Source: Scleromatobacter sp038243995 (GTDB lineage Bacteria; Pseudomonadota; Gammaproteobacteria; Burkholderiales; Burkholderiaceae_C). From it: 64,000 bases of DNA. A model generated the notes under the pieces. That model had not been told where the DNA came from, did not search any database, and saw only the letters and a list, made by a program, of their open reading frames with translations. Within the stretch, counting starts at the first letter, position 1; the number at the start of each line of letters is the position of its first letter. The DNA lies in the NCBI GenBank assembly GCA_038243995.1, contig JBBRTV010000027.1, positions 10,821 through 74,820 of the forward strand, read 5' to 3'. This document shows positions 53,211-62,627 of this stretch, one piece after another. The position numbers were made by a program, and so were the translations under genes.

Positions 53211-54398
53211 CTACTGCTCGGTGTCCTTGAGTCGCTGCGGCTGCGGCCGCCTGGCGACCGGCACGTTCAGCTTCAGGGCCTGGCTGCCACGCTGCACGTC
53301 GAGCAGCGCGCTCGCCGGCGGCTTCAGGGCCCCGACCGCGCGCAGCAACTGTGCCGTGTTGATCACCTTCACGCCGCCGATCGCCGTGACCACGTCGCCC
53401 GGCTTGAGCCCGGCGAGTGCCGCGGGGCCGTCGCGCAGCACGCCCGTCACCAGCACGCCTTCGTGAATCGGCAACTGGAAGCTGTCGGCGAACTCGGGCG
53501 TCAGGTCGCGCGGCTGCACGCCGATCCAGCCGCGCGTGACCTGGCCGTCGCGGATCAGGCTGTCCATCACCTCGCGGGCGATGTCGACGGGAATCGCGAA
53601 CCCGATGCCCATGCTGCCGCCGCTGCGCGAGAAGATCGCGGTGTTGATGCCGACCAGGCGGCCCTCGCTGTCGACCAGCGCGCCGCCCGAATTCCCCGGA
53701 TTGATCGCCGCGTCGGTCTGGATGAAGTTCTCGATCGTCGACAGCCCGAGCTGGTTGCGGTCGAGCGCGCTCACGATGCCGGAGGTGACCGTCTGGCCGA
53801 CGTTGAACGGGTTGCCGATCGCGAGCACCGGATCGCCGACCGACAACTGCGTCATGTTGCCGAACGGAATCACCGGCACGCCCTCGAGCCCGACTTTCAG
53901 CAGCGCCAGGTCGGAGTCGACGTCGGTGCCGACGACCTTCGCGCTCGCCGAACGTCCGTCCGACAAGGTGACCTCGATGTCGTCGGCGCCCTCGACGACA
54001 TGGGCGTTGGTCAGCAGGTAGCCATCGGCGGAGACGATCACGCCTGACCCGAGGCCGGTCTGCGTCTGCGACTGGTTCTTGCCGCCGAAGAAATAGCGCT
54101 GCCAGGCGTCCTGGCTGCCCTTGCGAGGCGTCATCTTGCTCGCCGTGACGCTGACCACCGCCGGCGCCGCACGGCGCACCGCGGCGGCGAAGCTGGCCGA
54201 CGCGGGCGGGTGCACGGCGATCGCCGCGACCTCGGCGGCCGGCGGCGCATGGGCCGGCGCGGCGCCGACCGCCGGCGCGGACGCGCCGCCACCGAAGCGC
54301 GTGGTCGACCACCAGGCCGGCTTCCAGGCCGCGAGCACGACGACGATGGCGAGCGCGACGGTCACGGTCTGCGCGAAGAGGAGCCAGAGTCGGCGCAT
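53211..54398 (-). CDS. HtrA/DegS-type periplasmic serine protease
   Basis: A 395-residue protease anchored by an N-terminal span (LWLLFAQTVTVALAIVVVLAAW). Catalytic triad: His in LLTNAHVVEG, Asp in DVDSDLALLKV and Ser in INPGNSGGALV. A single C-terminal PDZ domain (GVLVTGVLRDGPAALAGLKPGD) puts it with DegS/DegQ-type enzymes, which handle unfolded outer membrane proteins. No rseA/rpoE genes are near, so DegS function is not implied. It is located next to tatABC, as in other Burkholderiales. Confidence 0.93.
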   Translation of the reverse strand: MRRLWLLFAQTVTVALAIVVVLAAWKPAWWSTTRFGGGASAPAVGAAPAHAPPAAEVAAIAVHPPASASFAAAVRRAAPAVVSVTASKMTPRKGSQDAWQRYFFGGKNQSQTQTGLGSGVIVSADGYLLTNAHVVEGADDIEVTLSDGRSASAKVVGTDVDSDLALLKVGLEGVPVIPFGNMTQLSVGDPVLAIGNPFNVGQTVTSGIVSALDRNQLGLSTIENFIQTDAAINPGNSGGALVDSEGRLVGINTAIFSRSGGSMGIGFAIPVDIAREVMDSLIRDGQVTRGWIGVQPRDLTPEFADSFQLPIHEGVLVTGVLRDGPAALAGLKPGDVVTAIGGVKVINTAQLLRAVGALKPPASALLDVQRGSQALKLNVPVARRPQPQRLKDTEQ

Positions 54399-54509
54399 GG
54401 AAAAGGGCGTTGAGAGGCGCCTGGGGCGCCGTGCGGCAGCTCCCGCGGCGCGTCGGCTGTCGATCGATGCGACGATTATGGGCCGCGGCCCGCGCGGCCC
54501 GCGGCGGCC

Positions 54510-56459
54510 TCAGTGCGCCGCGGGCGCCGCCGCCTTGACCCGCGCCACCCAGTCCTGGATCACCCGATCGAGCACCGGCAGCGGCAGGGCGCCGTGATCG
54601 AGCACTTCCTGGTGGAACGCGCGCAGATCGAAACGCTCGCCGAGGGCGGCGCGCGCATTGCGGCGCAACTCGAGGATCTTCATCTGCCCGAGCTTGTAGC
54701 CGAGCGCCTGGCCGGGCCACGCGAAGTAGCGATCGACCTCCGCCGTCGCGTCCTCGCGCGCGATGCCGGTGTTGTCGACCATGTAGGCGATCGCCTGCGC
54801 ACGCGTCCAGCCGAGCGCGTGGATGCCGGTGTCGACCACGAGGCGCCCGGCGCGGAAGATCTCCATGCGCAATTGCCCGTAGCGCGAGGCCGGATCGGTG
54901 TAGAGCCCGAGTTCGCCCCCCAGGCCTTCGCTGTAAAGCGCCCAGCCCTCGACGTAGGCGTTCGGGCCGGCCACGCGGCGGAAGACCGGCAACTGGGCCA
55001 ACTCGTGCGCGCGCGAGACCTGCAGGTGGTGGCCCGGCACGCCCTCGTGCAGGAACAGCGCCTCCATCTCCCACTGCGGACGCTGCGCGAGGGCGACGAC
55101 GTTGGCGTTGAACCAGCCCGGGCTCGACGCGTCGGCCGCGCCGCCGGTGTAGAACTCGCTGGCGTTGGCGCCCTGGTATTCGGGGATGGGCCGGATGCCG
55201 TAAGGGGTTCGCGGCAGCACGAGGAACAGCCGCGTCAGCGCGGGGTCGACGCGCTTGGCGATGTCGCGATAGCCCGCGAGCAGATCCTCGGCCTTCGTGT
55301 AGAAGTACTTCGGGTCGTGGTTCATGGTCTCGACGAATTCGACGTACGTGCCGCCGAAGCCCATCTGGCGCATCACGTCGGCGATCAGGCCGTGCAGGCG
55401 CGCGACTTCGGCCAGCCCGATGTCGTGCACCGCCTGCGCCCCGAGCGGCAGCGTGGTCTGGTCGCGCATCTCGAGCTTGTAGATCGCGGCGCCGTCCGGG
55501 TAGGCGCTCATCGCGCCGTCGTCCGGGCTGGCTGGCAGCAGTTCGTCGACGACCACCTGGCGCAGCGCGACGAAGGCCGGGAACACCTGGTCGCGCAGCG
55601 TCGCCTCGGCCGCGTCGTGCAAGGCCCTGCGGCGCTCCTCGGGCAGGTCGGCTGGCAGGCGCGTGAACGGGTCGAAGAGCGGGTTTTCGGCGACCGGGCG
55701 GGCGAGCAGGCCGTCGATTTCGTCGGGCACCTTGCTGAGCGAGGCCTTGAACGTCACCCAGCCCAGGCGCTTGCCCGCGCGCAGCCAGGCGATGTCCTGC
55801 GCGATGCGCGCGGGCATCGCTTGCAGGCGCGCGAGCGCGTGGCGCGCATCGAGTTCGCTGCGGATCGGCATGTCGCGCATCGTCGACGGCAGCCCGAGCT
55901 GCAAGCCGTCGACGGCCGACAGCACGCGCGTGCGCAGGGCCGGGAAGCGCTGGAACTCGACGGCGGATTCCGCCTGGTAGAGCGCGAAGTCGTACGAGAT
56001 CCGTTCCTCGCCGGAGAACGCGCCGCGGTCGAGCTTCTTCAGCGCGGCGAGCTGCGCGCGATCGTGCGCTTCGCGGCGCTCGACCGCCGCGGGCGATGCG
56101 TCGGTGAGACGATCGTCGTAGCGATGGTCGCCGAGCTCGGTCGCGTATTCGGGCGACTGCTGCATCTGCCATTCCCAGTCGGCATCGAGCAGCGCGTGGA
56201 AGCGGGCGAGCTGGCCCGCGGCGTCCGGCAGCGTGGCTGCGCGGGGCGCGTGGGTCGACGCGGCGGCCGGCGCATGGGGGAGGCCGGCGGCGTGCGGCGC
56301 GGGCGTGGCGAACGGCAGGAGCGCGGCCGCGAGTGCGATCGCCGGCAGGCGGCCGGGTTGGCGCGCCGTCGCGGCGCGACGGCTGGGAGCGAACGGAGGA
56401 AGGTGCACGGGTGGGGTATCGGGTCGGATCGGTCGGGCAGTGTGACATGCGGCGCGCAT
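54510..56459 (-). CDS. DUF885 family exported metallopeptidase-like protein
   Basis: A 649-residue protein with the DUF885 signature: ALFLHEGVPGHHLQVSRAHEL carries a zinc HExxxxH-like site (Glu and two His), and NAYVEGWALYSEGLGGELGLY follows. A signal peptide (LPAIALAAALLPFATPAPHAA) indicates periplasmic location. The start is uncertain: ATG 56459 is only 14 bases from the divergent pdxA-like gene, and a GTG start 18 codons later also fits. Related proteins are peptidases of unclear substrate. Confidence 0.85.
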   Translation of the reverse strand: MRAACHTARPIRPDTPPVHLPPFAPSRRAATARQPGRLPAIALAAALLPFATPAPHAAGLPHAPAAASTHAPRAATLPDAAGQLARFHALLDADWEWQMQQSPEYATELGDHRYDDRLTDASPAAVERREAHDRAQLAALKKLDRGAFSGEERISYDFALYQAESAVEFQRFPALRTRVLSAVDGLQLGLPSTMRDMPIRSELDARHALARLQAMPARIAQDIAWLRAGKRLGWVTFKASLSKVPDEIDGLLARPVAENPLFDPFTRLPADLPEERRRALHDAAEATLRDQVFPAFVALRQVVVDELLPASPDDGAMSAYPDGAAIYKLEMRDQTTLPLGAQAVHDIGLAEVARLHGLIADVMRQMGFGGTYVEFVETMNHDPKYFYTKAEDLLAGYRDIAKRVDPALTRLFLVLPRTPYGIRPIPEYQGANASEFYTGGAADASSPGWFNANVVALAQRPQWEMEALFLHEGVPGHHLQVSRAHELAQLPVFRRVAGPNAYVEGWALYSEGLGGELGLYTDPASRYGQLRMEIFRAGRLVVDTGIHALGWTRAQAIAYMVDNTGIAREDATAEVDRYFAWPGQALGYKLGQMKILELRRNARAALGERFDLRAFHQEVLDHGALPLPVLDRVIQDWVARVKAAAPAAH

Positions 56460-56473
56460 GGAACAATCGTGGG

Positions 56474-57559
56474 ATGTCCCAGGAAACCAGCGCCGCGCCC
56501 CGCTCGCAGGACGTCCCCGCGTCCGCAACCCCGATCGCCTCCGCGCGGCGGCGACCGCTGCTCGTGACGATGGGCGATGCCTGCGGGATCGGGCCGGAAA
56601 TCATCGCCCGTGCCGCGGCACGCGGCGCCCTGGACGACGCGGTCGTGGTGGGCGACGCGGGCGTCCTGCGACGCGCGCTGCGCTGCTGCGCCATCGCACG
56701 CCCTGTCGCCGTGCTCGACCACCCCGGCGATCTCGCCGCGTGCCCGCCCGCGACCCTGGCGGTCTGCGAACCGGCGGGCCTGGCGGCGGGCCTCGCGGAG
56801 CTGCCTTTCGGCGTGGTCGACGCGCGCGCCGGCACCGCCGCGGTGCGCTGCATCGAACAGGCGGTCTCCTGGATGCGGGCGGGCGCGGGACTGGCCATCG
56901 TCACAGCGCCGATCCACAAGGAAGCCTTCGCGGCGGCCGGCGTGACGTACCCGGGCCATACGGAAATGCTGCAAGCCCTGGCCGCCGCGTCGGCCGGCGC
57001 GGTGTCGCCGGTGCGCATGATGCTGGCCAACGACGAACTCCGTGTCGTGCTGGTGACCATCCACATGGCGCTGCGGCGCGCGATCGACGCGCTGTCGATC
57101 GCCGGCATCGTCGAGACGCTGGCGATCACCCACGCGGCCGGCCTTCGCTTCGGCCTGGCCGCGCCGCGCATCGCCGTGGCCGGCCTGAATCCGCACGCCG
57201 GCGAGGGCGGGCTGTTCGGCGACGAGGAGATCCTGCTGATCGCGCCCGCGATCGCGCAGGCGCGCGCGGCCGGCATCGATGCGCGCGGCCCGTTCGCCCC
57301 GGACACCGTCTTCATGCGGGCGCGCGACACCGCGGCGAGGCCGGGCGAGTTCGACTTCGTCGTGGCGATGACGCACGACCATGGGCTGATCCCGGTCAAA
57401 TATCTCGGCGTGGAACAGGGCGTCAACGTGACGCTGGGCCTGCCCTTCGTGCGCACCAGCCCCGACCACGGCACGGCGTTCGACATCGCCGGGCGCGGCG
57501 TCGCCGATCCGGCGAGCCTGCTCGCGGCGCTCGCGATGGCGAGGCGGCTGGCGCCATGA
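56474..57559 (+). CDS. PdxA-family 4-hydroxythreonine-4-phosphate dehydrogenase-like protein
   Basis: A 361-residue protein of the PdxA/PdxA2 family, NAD-dependent decarboxylating dehydrogenases. NPHAGEGGLFGDEE, PGHTEML and the C-terminal RTSPDHGTAFDIAG contain the metal and substrate His residues. Variations: the phosphate loop reads TMGDACGIGPEI (usually GDPAG) and the usual HDQG is HDHG, followed by IPVK as in the PdxA2 branch. So it may act on 4-phosphothreonate-like substrates as well as, or in place of, pyridoxine precursors. ksgA and surA, its frequent neighbours, are absent. Confidence 0.85.
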   Translation: MSQETSAAPRSQDVPASATPIASARRRPLLVTMGDACGIGPEIIARAAARGALDDAVVVGDAGVLRRALRCCAIARPVAVLDHPGDLAACPPATLAVCEPAGLAAGLAELPFGVVDARAGTAAVRCIEQAVSWMRAGAGLAIVTAPIHKEAFAAAGVTYPGHTEMLQALAAASAGAVSPVRMMLANDELRVVLVTIHMALRRAIDALSIAGIVETLAITHAAGLRFGLAAPRIAVAGLNPHAGEGGLFGDEEILLIAPAIAQARAAGIDARGPFAPDTVFMRARDTAARPGEFDFVVAMTHDHGLIPVKYLGVEQGVNVTLGLPFVRTSPDHGTAFDIAGRGVADPASLLAALAMARRLAP

Positions 57560-57629
57560 GTAGCGGCGCCGCGCGCGGCGCCGTCCGGCACCCGGTTGCC
57601 GCGCCGCGCACGGCGCGGGAATCAGCTCG

Positions 57630-58037
57630 TCACTTCTTCAGCGAGTCGCGGATCTCGCGCAGCAGCACGACGTCTTCCGGCGTCGCGGGAGCCGCCTTCG
57701 GCTCGTCCTTCTTGAGGCGGTTGATCTGCTTGATCATCAGGAAAATGATGAACGCGAGGATGACGAAGTTCAGCGCCACCGTGAGGAAATTTCCGTAGGC
57801 GAACACGGCGCCGCCCTTCTTGGCCTCCGCCAGCGTGGCGGCGGTCTGTCCCGCGAGCGGGACGAAGTAGTTGGAGAAGTCGAGTCCCCCGGTCACCTTG
57901 CTGATCAGCGGCATGATCAGGTCGCCGACCACCGAATCGACGATCTTGCCGAAAGCGCCGCCGATGATCACGCCGACGGCGAGATCCATCACGTTGCCCT
58001 TGACCGCGAACTCCTTGAATTCCGTGACGAACCCCAT
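57630..58037 (-). CDS. mscL: Large-conductance mechanosensitive channel MscL
   Basis: A 135-residue MscL that opens under hypo-osmotic shock. The N-terminal GFVTEFKEFAVKGNVMDLAVGV with pore helix and the second span FLTVALNFVILAFIIFLMI are typical, as is the C-terminal bundle. Start MGFVTEFKEF follows AGGAGCAGG. Located between pdxA-like and petA, read opposite to both. Confidence 0.97.
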   Translation of the reverse strand: MGFVTEFKEFAVKGNVMDLAVGVIIGGAFGKIVDSVVGDLIMPLISKVTGGLDFSNYFVPLAGQTAATLAEAKKGGAVFAYGNFLTVALNFVILAFIIFLMIKQINRLKKDEPKAAPATPEDVVLLREIRDSLKK

Positions 58038-58286
58038 GTGCCCTGCTCCTTTGATCTTCCGTTGTGAGTGAACCTTGCGACAGTCGATCGCGAGCAACTT
58101 CTCGCGGGCAATGTCCCGGGCGCAGTATTGCTCGGCTGTGATCCAAGTCAATCCGGCCGCAAATTCGAACGTGAAGCCGTGGGCGATCCGAGGGTTTGCC
58201 TGTGGTGCGCTGGTAACGTCAACCCCTGGAAGCGCACGCTAAACTCCGGCGTTGCCCAGAACAGAACCTTAGGCTCGAGGAAGCTC

Positions 58287-58907
58287 ATGAGTGAAAGCCT
58301 TGTTGTGCATGACGGCGTTGACGAAAGCAAGCGAACCTGGGTCGCGATCACTTGCGGCGCAGGGGCGATCGCCGGTGTCGCGACGGTTGTTCCCTTCGTG
58401 AGCACCTTCGCGCCGTCCGAGCGCGCGAAGGCGGCCGGGGCGGCGGTGGAGGTCGACATCTCCGACCTCAAGCCCGGCGAGAAGAAGACGGTCGAGTGGC
58501 GCGGCCAGCCCGTGTGGATCGTCCGTCGCACCGCGGAGATGATCGCCACGCTGGCCAAGGACGAAGGCGAACTCGCCGATCCCGACTCCAAGCGCAACCA
58601 GGACGAACAGACGCCCGAGTACGCGCGCAACCGCCATCGCTCGATCACCCCGGAGGTATTCGTGGCCGTCGGCATCTGCACCCACCTGGGTTGCTCGCCG
58701 AGCGACCGCTTCACCCCGGGCGCGCAGCCGTCGCTGCCGGCGGACTGGCCGGGCGGCTTCCTGTGCCCGTGCCACGGATCGACGTTCGATCTCGCGGGCC
58801 GCGTGTTCAAGAACAAGCCGGCCCCCGACAACCTGCGCGTGCCCCCGCACATGTTCGACGCCAGCAATCCGAACAAGCTGCTGATCGGCGAAGACAAGAA
58901 GGCTTGA
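58287..58907 (+). CDS. petA: Ubiquinol-cytochrome c reductase iron-sulfur subunit (Rieske)
   Basis: A 206-residue Rieske protein of complex III. The [2Fe-2S] ligands are in ICTHLGC (Cys131, His133, Cys136) and LCPCHGS (Cys160, Cys162, His163). An N-terminal span (ITCGAGAIAGVATVVPFVSTF) anchors it; insertion is by the Tat route in relatives. A TAAACT -10-like box lies upstream, but no -35 is clear. Leads petABC-sspAB. Confidence 0.97.
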   Translation: MSESLVVHDGVDESKRTWVAITCGAGAIAGVATVVPFVSTFAPSERAKAAGAAVEVDISDLKPGEKKTVEWRGQPVWIVRRTAEMIATLAKDEGELADPDSKRNQDEQTPEYARNRHRSITPEVFVAVGICTHLGCSPSDRFTPGAQPSLPADWPGGFLCPCHGSTFDLAGRVFKNKPAPDNLRVPPHMFDASNPNKLLIGEDKKA

Positions 58908-58956
58908 GCGAGCGTCGAGACAACGCCCTGCGCTCACCGACAACAACGAGGAACCC

Positions 58957-60396
58957 ATGTCCGAATTCAAGGTAGCTCCCGCGAACGCGTCTGCTGGCGA
59001 AAAGCTCATCACCTGGGTCGACAACCGCTTCCCCGCGACACAGCTCTTCAAAGAGCACATGTCCGAGTATTACGCGCCGAAGAACTTCAACTTCTGGTAC
59101 TTCTTCGGATCGCTCGCGCTGCTGGTGCTGGTCATCCAGATCGTCACCGGCATCTTCCTGGTGATGCACTACAAGCCCGATGCGACGCTCGCGTTCGCCT
59201 CGGTCGAGTACATCATGCGCGACGTCCCCTGGGGCTGGCTGGTGCGCTACATGCACTCGACCGGCGCCTCGGCGTTCTTCATCGTCGTCTACCTGCACAT
59301 GTTCCGCGGGCTGATCTACGGGTCGTACCGCAAGCCGCGCGAACTCATCTGGATCTTCGGTTGCGCCATCTTCCTGTGCCTGATGGGCGAGGCCTTCATG
59401 GGCTACCTGCTGCCCTGGGGCCAGATGTCGTACTGGGGCGCGCAGGTGATCGTGAACCTGTTCGCCGCGATCCCGTTCGTCGGCCCCGACCTGTCGCTGA
59501 TGATCCGCGGCGACTACGTGGTGAGCGACGCGACGCTGAACCGCTTCTTCAGCTTCCACGTGATCGCGATTCCGCTCATCCTGCTGGGCCTGGTCGTCGC
59601 GCACATCCTCGCGCTGCACGAAGTGGGATCCAACAATCCGGACGGCGTCGAGATCAAGGCGAAGAAAGACGCGAACGGCATCCCGCTCGACGGCATCCCG
59701 TTCCACCCGTACTACTCGGTGCACGACCTGGTCGGCGTCGCGGGCTTCCTCATCATCTTCAGCGCGGTGATCTTCTTCGCGCCGGAGATGGGGGGCTACT
59801 TCCTGGAGTACAACAACTTCATCCCGGCCGACTCGCTGAAGACCCCGCTGCACATCGCCCCGGTCTGGTACTTCACGCCGTTCTACTCGATGCTGCGCGC
59901 GACCACCGACGACATGCTCAAGGTGTTCGACGTGCTCGTCGTCATCGCCGCGGTGATGGCGGTGTGGAAAGGCCGTTTCTCGGGCATGGGCAAGGCCGTG
60001 GTCGTCGTCGTGGCGCTGCTGGTGCTGGCCGGTTTCGGCCTCTTCAAGTTCAGCGCGGGCGGCAACACGCACCTGGCCGGGCTCGACGCCAAGTTCTGGG
60101 GCGTGCTCGTGATGGGCGGCTCGGTCGTGATCCTGTTCTTCATGCCCTGGCTCGACCGCAGCCCGGTGAAGTCGATCCGCTATCGCCCGGGTTGGCACAA
60201 GGCGGTGTATGCCGTCTTCGTGGTGGTGTTCTTCATTCTCGGCTACCTCGGCATCGAGCCGCCGGATCCCCTGAAGACCGCCATGTCCCAGGTGGGCACG
60301 GTGGTCTATTTCGCATTCTTCCTGCTCATGCCCTGGTGGAGCCAGCTCGGCACTTTCAAGCCGGTGCCGGATCGCGTCACCTTCCACCCGCATTGA
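58957..60396 (+). CDS. petB: Ubiquinol-cytochrome c reductase cytochrome b
   Basis: A 479-residue cytochrome b with eight or more membrane spans. QIVTGIFLVMHYKPD, HSTGASAFFIVVYLHMFRGL and FMGYLLPWGQMSYWGAQVI hold heme and quinone-site residues; the PEWY-type loop region appears as HIAPVWYFTPFYSMLR (PVWY in place of PEWY). It carries the bL and bH hemes. 49 bases after petA and 23 before petC. Confidence 0.97.
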   Translation: MSEFKVAPANASAGEKLITWVDNRFPATQLFKEHMSEYYAPKNFNFWYFFGSLALLVLVIQIVTGIFLVMHYKPDATLAFASVEYIMRDVPWGWLVRYMHSTGASAFFIVVYLHMFRGLIYGSYRKPRELIWIFGCAIFLCLMGEAFMGYLLPWGQMSYWGAQVIVNLFAAIPFVGPDLSLMIRGDYVVSDATLNRFFSFHVIAIPLILLGLVVAHILALHEVGSNNPDGVEIKAKKDANGIPLDGIPFHPYYSVHDLVGVAGFLIIFSAVIFFAPEMGGYFLEYNNFIPADSLKTPLHIAPVWYFTPFYSMLRATTDDMLKVFDVLVVIAAVMAVWKGRFSGMGKAVVVVVALLVLAGFGLFKFSAGGNTHLAGLDAKFWGVLVMGGSVVILFFMPWLDRSPVKSIRYRPGWHKAVYAVFVVVFFILGYLGIEPPDPLKTAMSQVGTVVYFAFFLLMPWWSQLGTFKPVPDRVTFHPH

Positions 60397-60419
60397 ACGA
60401 GAAGAAGGAGACACCTTTC

Positions 60420-61193
60420 ATGAAGCGATTCAAAGCCTTCCTCCTGGCCTTCTCGGCGGCGTTCGCCTTCGCCGGCTCGTCCGCCTTCGCGGCCGAGGGC
60501 GGCCCGGCCTGGGACAAATTCCCCACCGAACGCGTCACCGACATGGCCGCGTTGCAGAACGGCGCCAAGCTGTTCGTCAACTACTGCCTGAACTGCCACC
60601 AGGCAGCGTACATGCGCTACAACCGCCTGCACGACATCGGCCTGAACGACGACCAGATCAAGAACAACCTGCTGTTCTCCGGCGAGAAGGTCGGCGATCT
60701 GATGAAGACGTCCCTCGATCCGAAGGACGCCAAAGCGTGGTTCGGCGTGGTTCCGCCCGACCTCTCGGTGATCGCCCGATCGCGTGCCGGAGCCAACGGA
60801 AGCGGGGCGGATTACCTCTACACCTACCTCAGAACTTTCTATCGCGACGAGACAAAGCCCACGGGATGGAATAATCGCGTATTCCCGAACGTCGGCATGC
60901 CTCACGTGCTGTGGCAGCTCCAAGGCACCCAGCGCGCGATTTTTGAAGACGAGAAGGGAGAGGGCGGGCAGGTCGAACACGTGTTCAAGGGCCTGACGCT
61001 GGAGACGCCAGGCACGATGAACGCAGCCGATTACAACGCCAACGTCGCCGATCTCGTGGCATACCTTCAATGGATGAGCGAGCCGGCACAGAACTTCCGA
61101 GTGAAGTTGGGCGTGTGGGTGCTGATCTTCCTGGCGTTCTTCTGGGTGTTCGCCTGGCGGCTGAACGCTGCGTACTGGAAAGACGTCAAATAG
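60420..61193 (+). CDS. petC: Ubiquinol-cytochrome c reductase cytochrome c1
   Basis: A 257-residue cytochrome c1 with signal peptide (LLAFSAAFAFAGSSAFA), heme site CLNCH at 56-60 and the axial Met region FPNVGMPHVLWQLQG. A C-terminal span (LGVWVLIFLAFFWVFAWRL) anchors it. It passes electrons from the Rieske protein to soluble cytochrome c. A terminator follows. Confidence 0.97.
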   Translation: MKRFKAFLLAFSAAFAFAGSSAFAAEGGPAWDKFPTERVTDMAALQNGAKLFVNYCLNCHQAAYMRYNRLHDIGLNDDQIKNNLLFSGEKVGDLMKTSLDPKDAKAWFGVVPPDLSVIARSRAGANGSGADYLYTYLRTFYRDETKPTGWNNRVFPNVGMPHVLWQLQGTQRAIFEDEKGEGGQVEHVFKGLTLETPGTMNAADYNANVADLVAYLQWMSEPAQNFRVKLGVWVLIFLAFFWVFAWRLNAAYWKDVK

Positions 61194-61226
61194 CGTCCTG
61201 ACGGTACCGCCCGAGTTACGCTCTTC

Positions 61227-61255
61227 CGACCGGCTTGCCGGTCGACTGTTTTTTT
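61227..61255 (+). terminator. Rho-independent terminator after petC
   Basis: CGACCGG, loop CTTG, CCGGTCG: 7 perfect pairs, then ACTG and seven T. It separates petABC from sspA, though read-through or a separate promoter for sspA must exist. Confidence 0.85.
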
Positions 61256-61287
61256 GACGACTTGATTTTTCGAGGGAGCCCCCCGCC

Positions 61288-61902
61288 ATGATGGTGCTGT
61301 ATTCAGGAACCACCGACCCGTACTCGCACCGCTGCCGCTTCGTGCTGTTCGAAAAAGGGATGGACTTCGAGATCCGCGACGTCGATCTCTTCGCCAAGCC
61401 CGAAGACATCGCCTTGATGAATCCGTACAACGAAGTGCCGATCCTGGTCGAACGCGACCTGATCCTGTACGAGTCGCACATCATCAACGAGTACATCGAC
61501 GAACGCTTCCCGCATCCGCAGCTGATGCCCGGCGATCCGGTCGCCCGCGCCCGCGTGCGCCTGTTCCTGTTCAATTTCGAGAAGGAACTGTTCTCGAACG
61601 TGAACATCCTCGAAGGTCGCGGTGGCGTCAAGGCCAACGACAAGCAGCTCGAGAAGGCGCGCGCGCAGATCCGCGATCGCCTGACCCAGCTCGCGCCGAT
61701 CTTCCTGAAGAACAAGTACATGCTCGGCGACGACTTCTCCATGCTGGACGTCGCGATCGCGCCGCTGCTGTGGCGCATCGACTACTATGGCATCGAGCTG
61801 TCGAAGAACGCCGCGCCGCTGCTGAAGTACGCCGAGCGCATCTTCTCCCGTCCGGCCTACATCGAGGCGCTGACGCCTTCGGAAAAGGTCATGCGCAAGT
61901 GA
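61288..61902 (+). CDS. sspA: Stringent starvation protein A
   Basis: A 204-residue glutathione-S-transferase-like protein that binds RNA polymerase and helps in stress and acid survival. The N-terminal thioredoxin-like part (LYSGTTDPYSHRCRFVLFEKG) lacks a catalytic Cys/Ser for GSH, as is usual for SspA. Conserved PYNEVPILVERDLILYESHI and the all-alpha C-terminal domain are clear. Located between petC and sspB, the standard order. Confidence 0.96.
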   Translation: MMVLYSGTTDPYSHRCRFVLFEKGMDFEIRDVDLFAKPEDIALMNPYNEVPILVERDLILYESHIINEYIDERFPHPQLMPGDPVARARVRLFLFNFEKELFSNVNILEGRGGVKANDKQLEKARAQIRDRLTQLAPIFLKNKYMLGDDFSMLDVAIAPLLWRIDYYGIELSKNAAPLLKYAERIFSRPAYIEALTPSEKVMRK

Positions 61903-62006
61903 CCTGACACGCGCCGTCCGGGCTCATCCGCCCGCGCCGGCGCGTTCCGGCTTCCTGCAGATTCCCAACTCGCCTCTCCCCGAGCCGACTCCAGCCTTCG
62001 CCGTTC

Positions 62007-62594
62007 ATGACCCAGGTCAGCACCACCGAGATTCCCGGCAGCTCCACGCGGCCTTACCTGATCCGTGCCCTGCACGACTGGTGTACCGACAACGGCTTCA
62101 CGCCCTACCTGGCGGTGCACGTCGACCGCGCGGTCCAGGTGCCGATGGAATACGTCAAGAACAACGAGATCGTGCTGAACGTCGGTTTCGAGGCCACGAG
62201 CGGCCTGAAGCTGGGCAACGATTTCATCGAGTTCCGTGCGCGCTTCGGCGGCATGGCGCGCGACATCGTCGTCCCCATCGACCACGTCGTGGCGATCTAC
62301 GCCCGCGAGAACGGCCAGGGCATGGCGTTCCCCATGCCGACGGCCGGCGACGCCGATGCGGCCCCGACCCCGATCGGCGCGAACGCCGACGCCGGGGCAG
62401 TCGCCACCGGGGCGGCCTCGGGCTCCCACGACGGCGCCCCGCGCGGCCTGCGCCTCGCCCAAGCGCCCTCGGTGACCACCTCCAACGACCAGTCCGACGA
62501 AGGCGCCCCGGCGCACCCGGGCGACACCGATCCGCCCGAAACCCCGCCGCCGCCGCCCAGCGGCCCGCGTCCGGCGCTCAAGCGCATCAAGTAA
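62007..62594 (+). CDS. sspB: ClpXP protease specificity-enhancing factor SspB
   Basis: A 195-residue adaptor that delivers ssrA-tagged proteins to ClpXP. The N-terminal domain (about 1-110) shows STRPYLIRALHDWCTDNGFTPYL, GLKLGNDFIEFRARFGG and VPIDHVVAIYARENG. The last ~85 residues are a disordered Ala/Pro-rich tail, with the ClpX-binding end near PALKRIK. The protein is at the expected place after sspA. Confidence 0.95.
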   Translation: MTQVSTTEIPGSSTRPYLIRALHDWCTDNGFTPYLAVHVDRAVQVPMEYVKNNEIVLNVGFEATSGLKLGNDFIEFRARFGGMARDIVVPIDHVVAIYARENGQGMAFPMPTAGDADAAPTPIGANADAGAVATGAASGSHDGAPRGLRLAQAPSVTTSNDQSDEGAPAHPGDTDPPETPPPPPSGPRPALKRIK

Positions 62595-62604
62595 AGTCGT
62601 GACC

Positions 62605-62621
62605 GGCCTCTCTTCGAGGCC
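62605..62621 (+). terminator. Short hairpin after sspB
   Basis: GGCCTC, loop TCTTC, GAGGCC: 6 pairs, 11 bases after the sspB stop and 6 bases before the tRNA. No T-run, so only a weak or Rho-helped stop, or a processing hairpin. Confidence 0.35.
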
Positions 62622-62627
62622 CCCACT

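Noticed and set aside
53134..57591. A 1485-codon minus-strand open frame
   Set aside because: It crosses three well-supported genes on both strands and shows no domain; long chance frames are expected at this G+C.
58196..58250. TTGCCT ... TAAACT as petA promoter
   Set aside because: Spacing is about 38 bases, far from 17; only a -10-like box remains.
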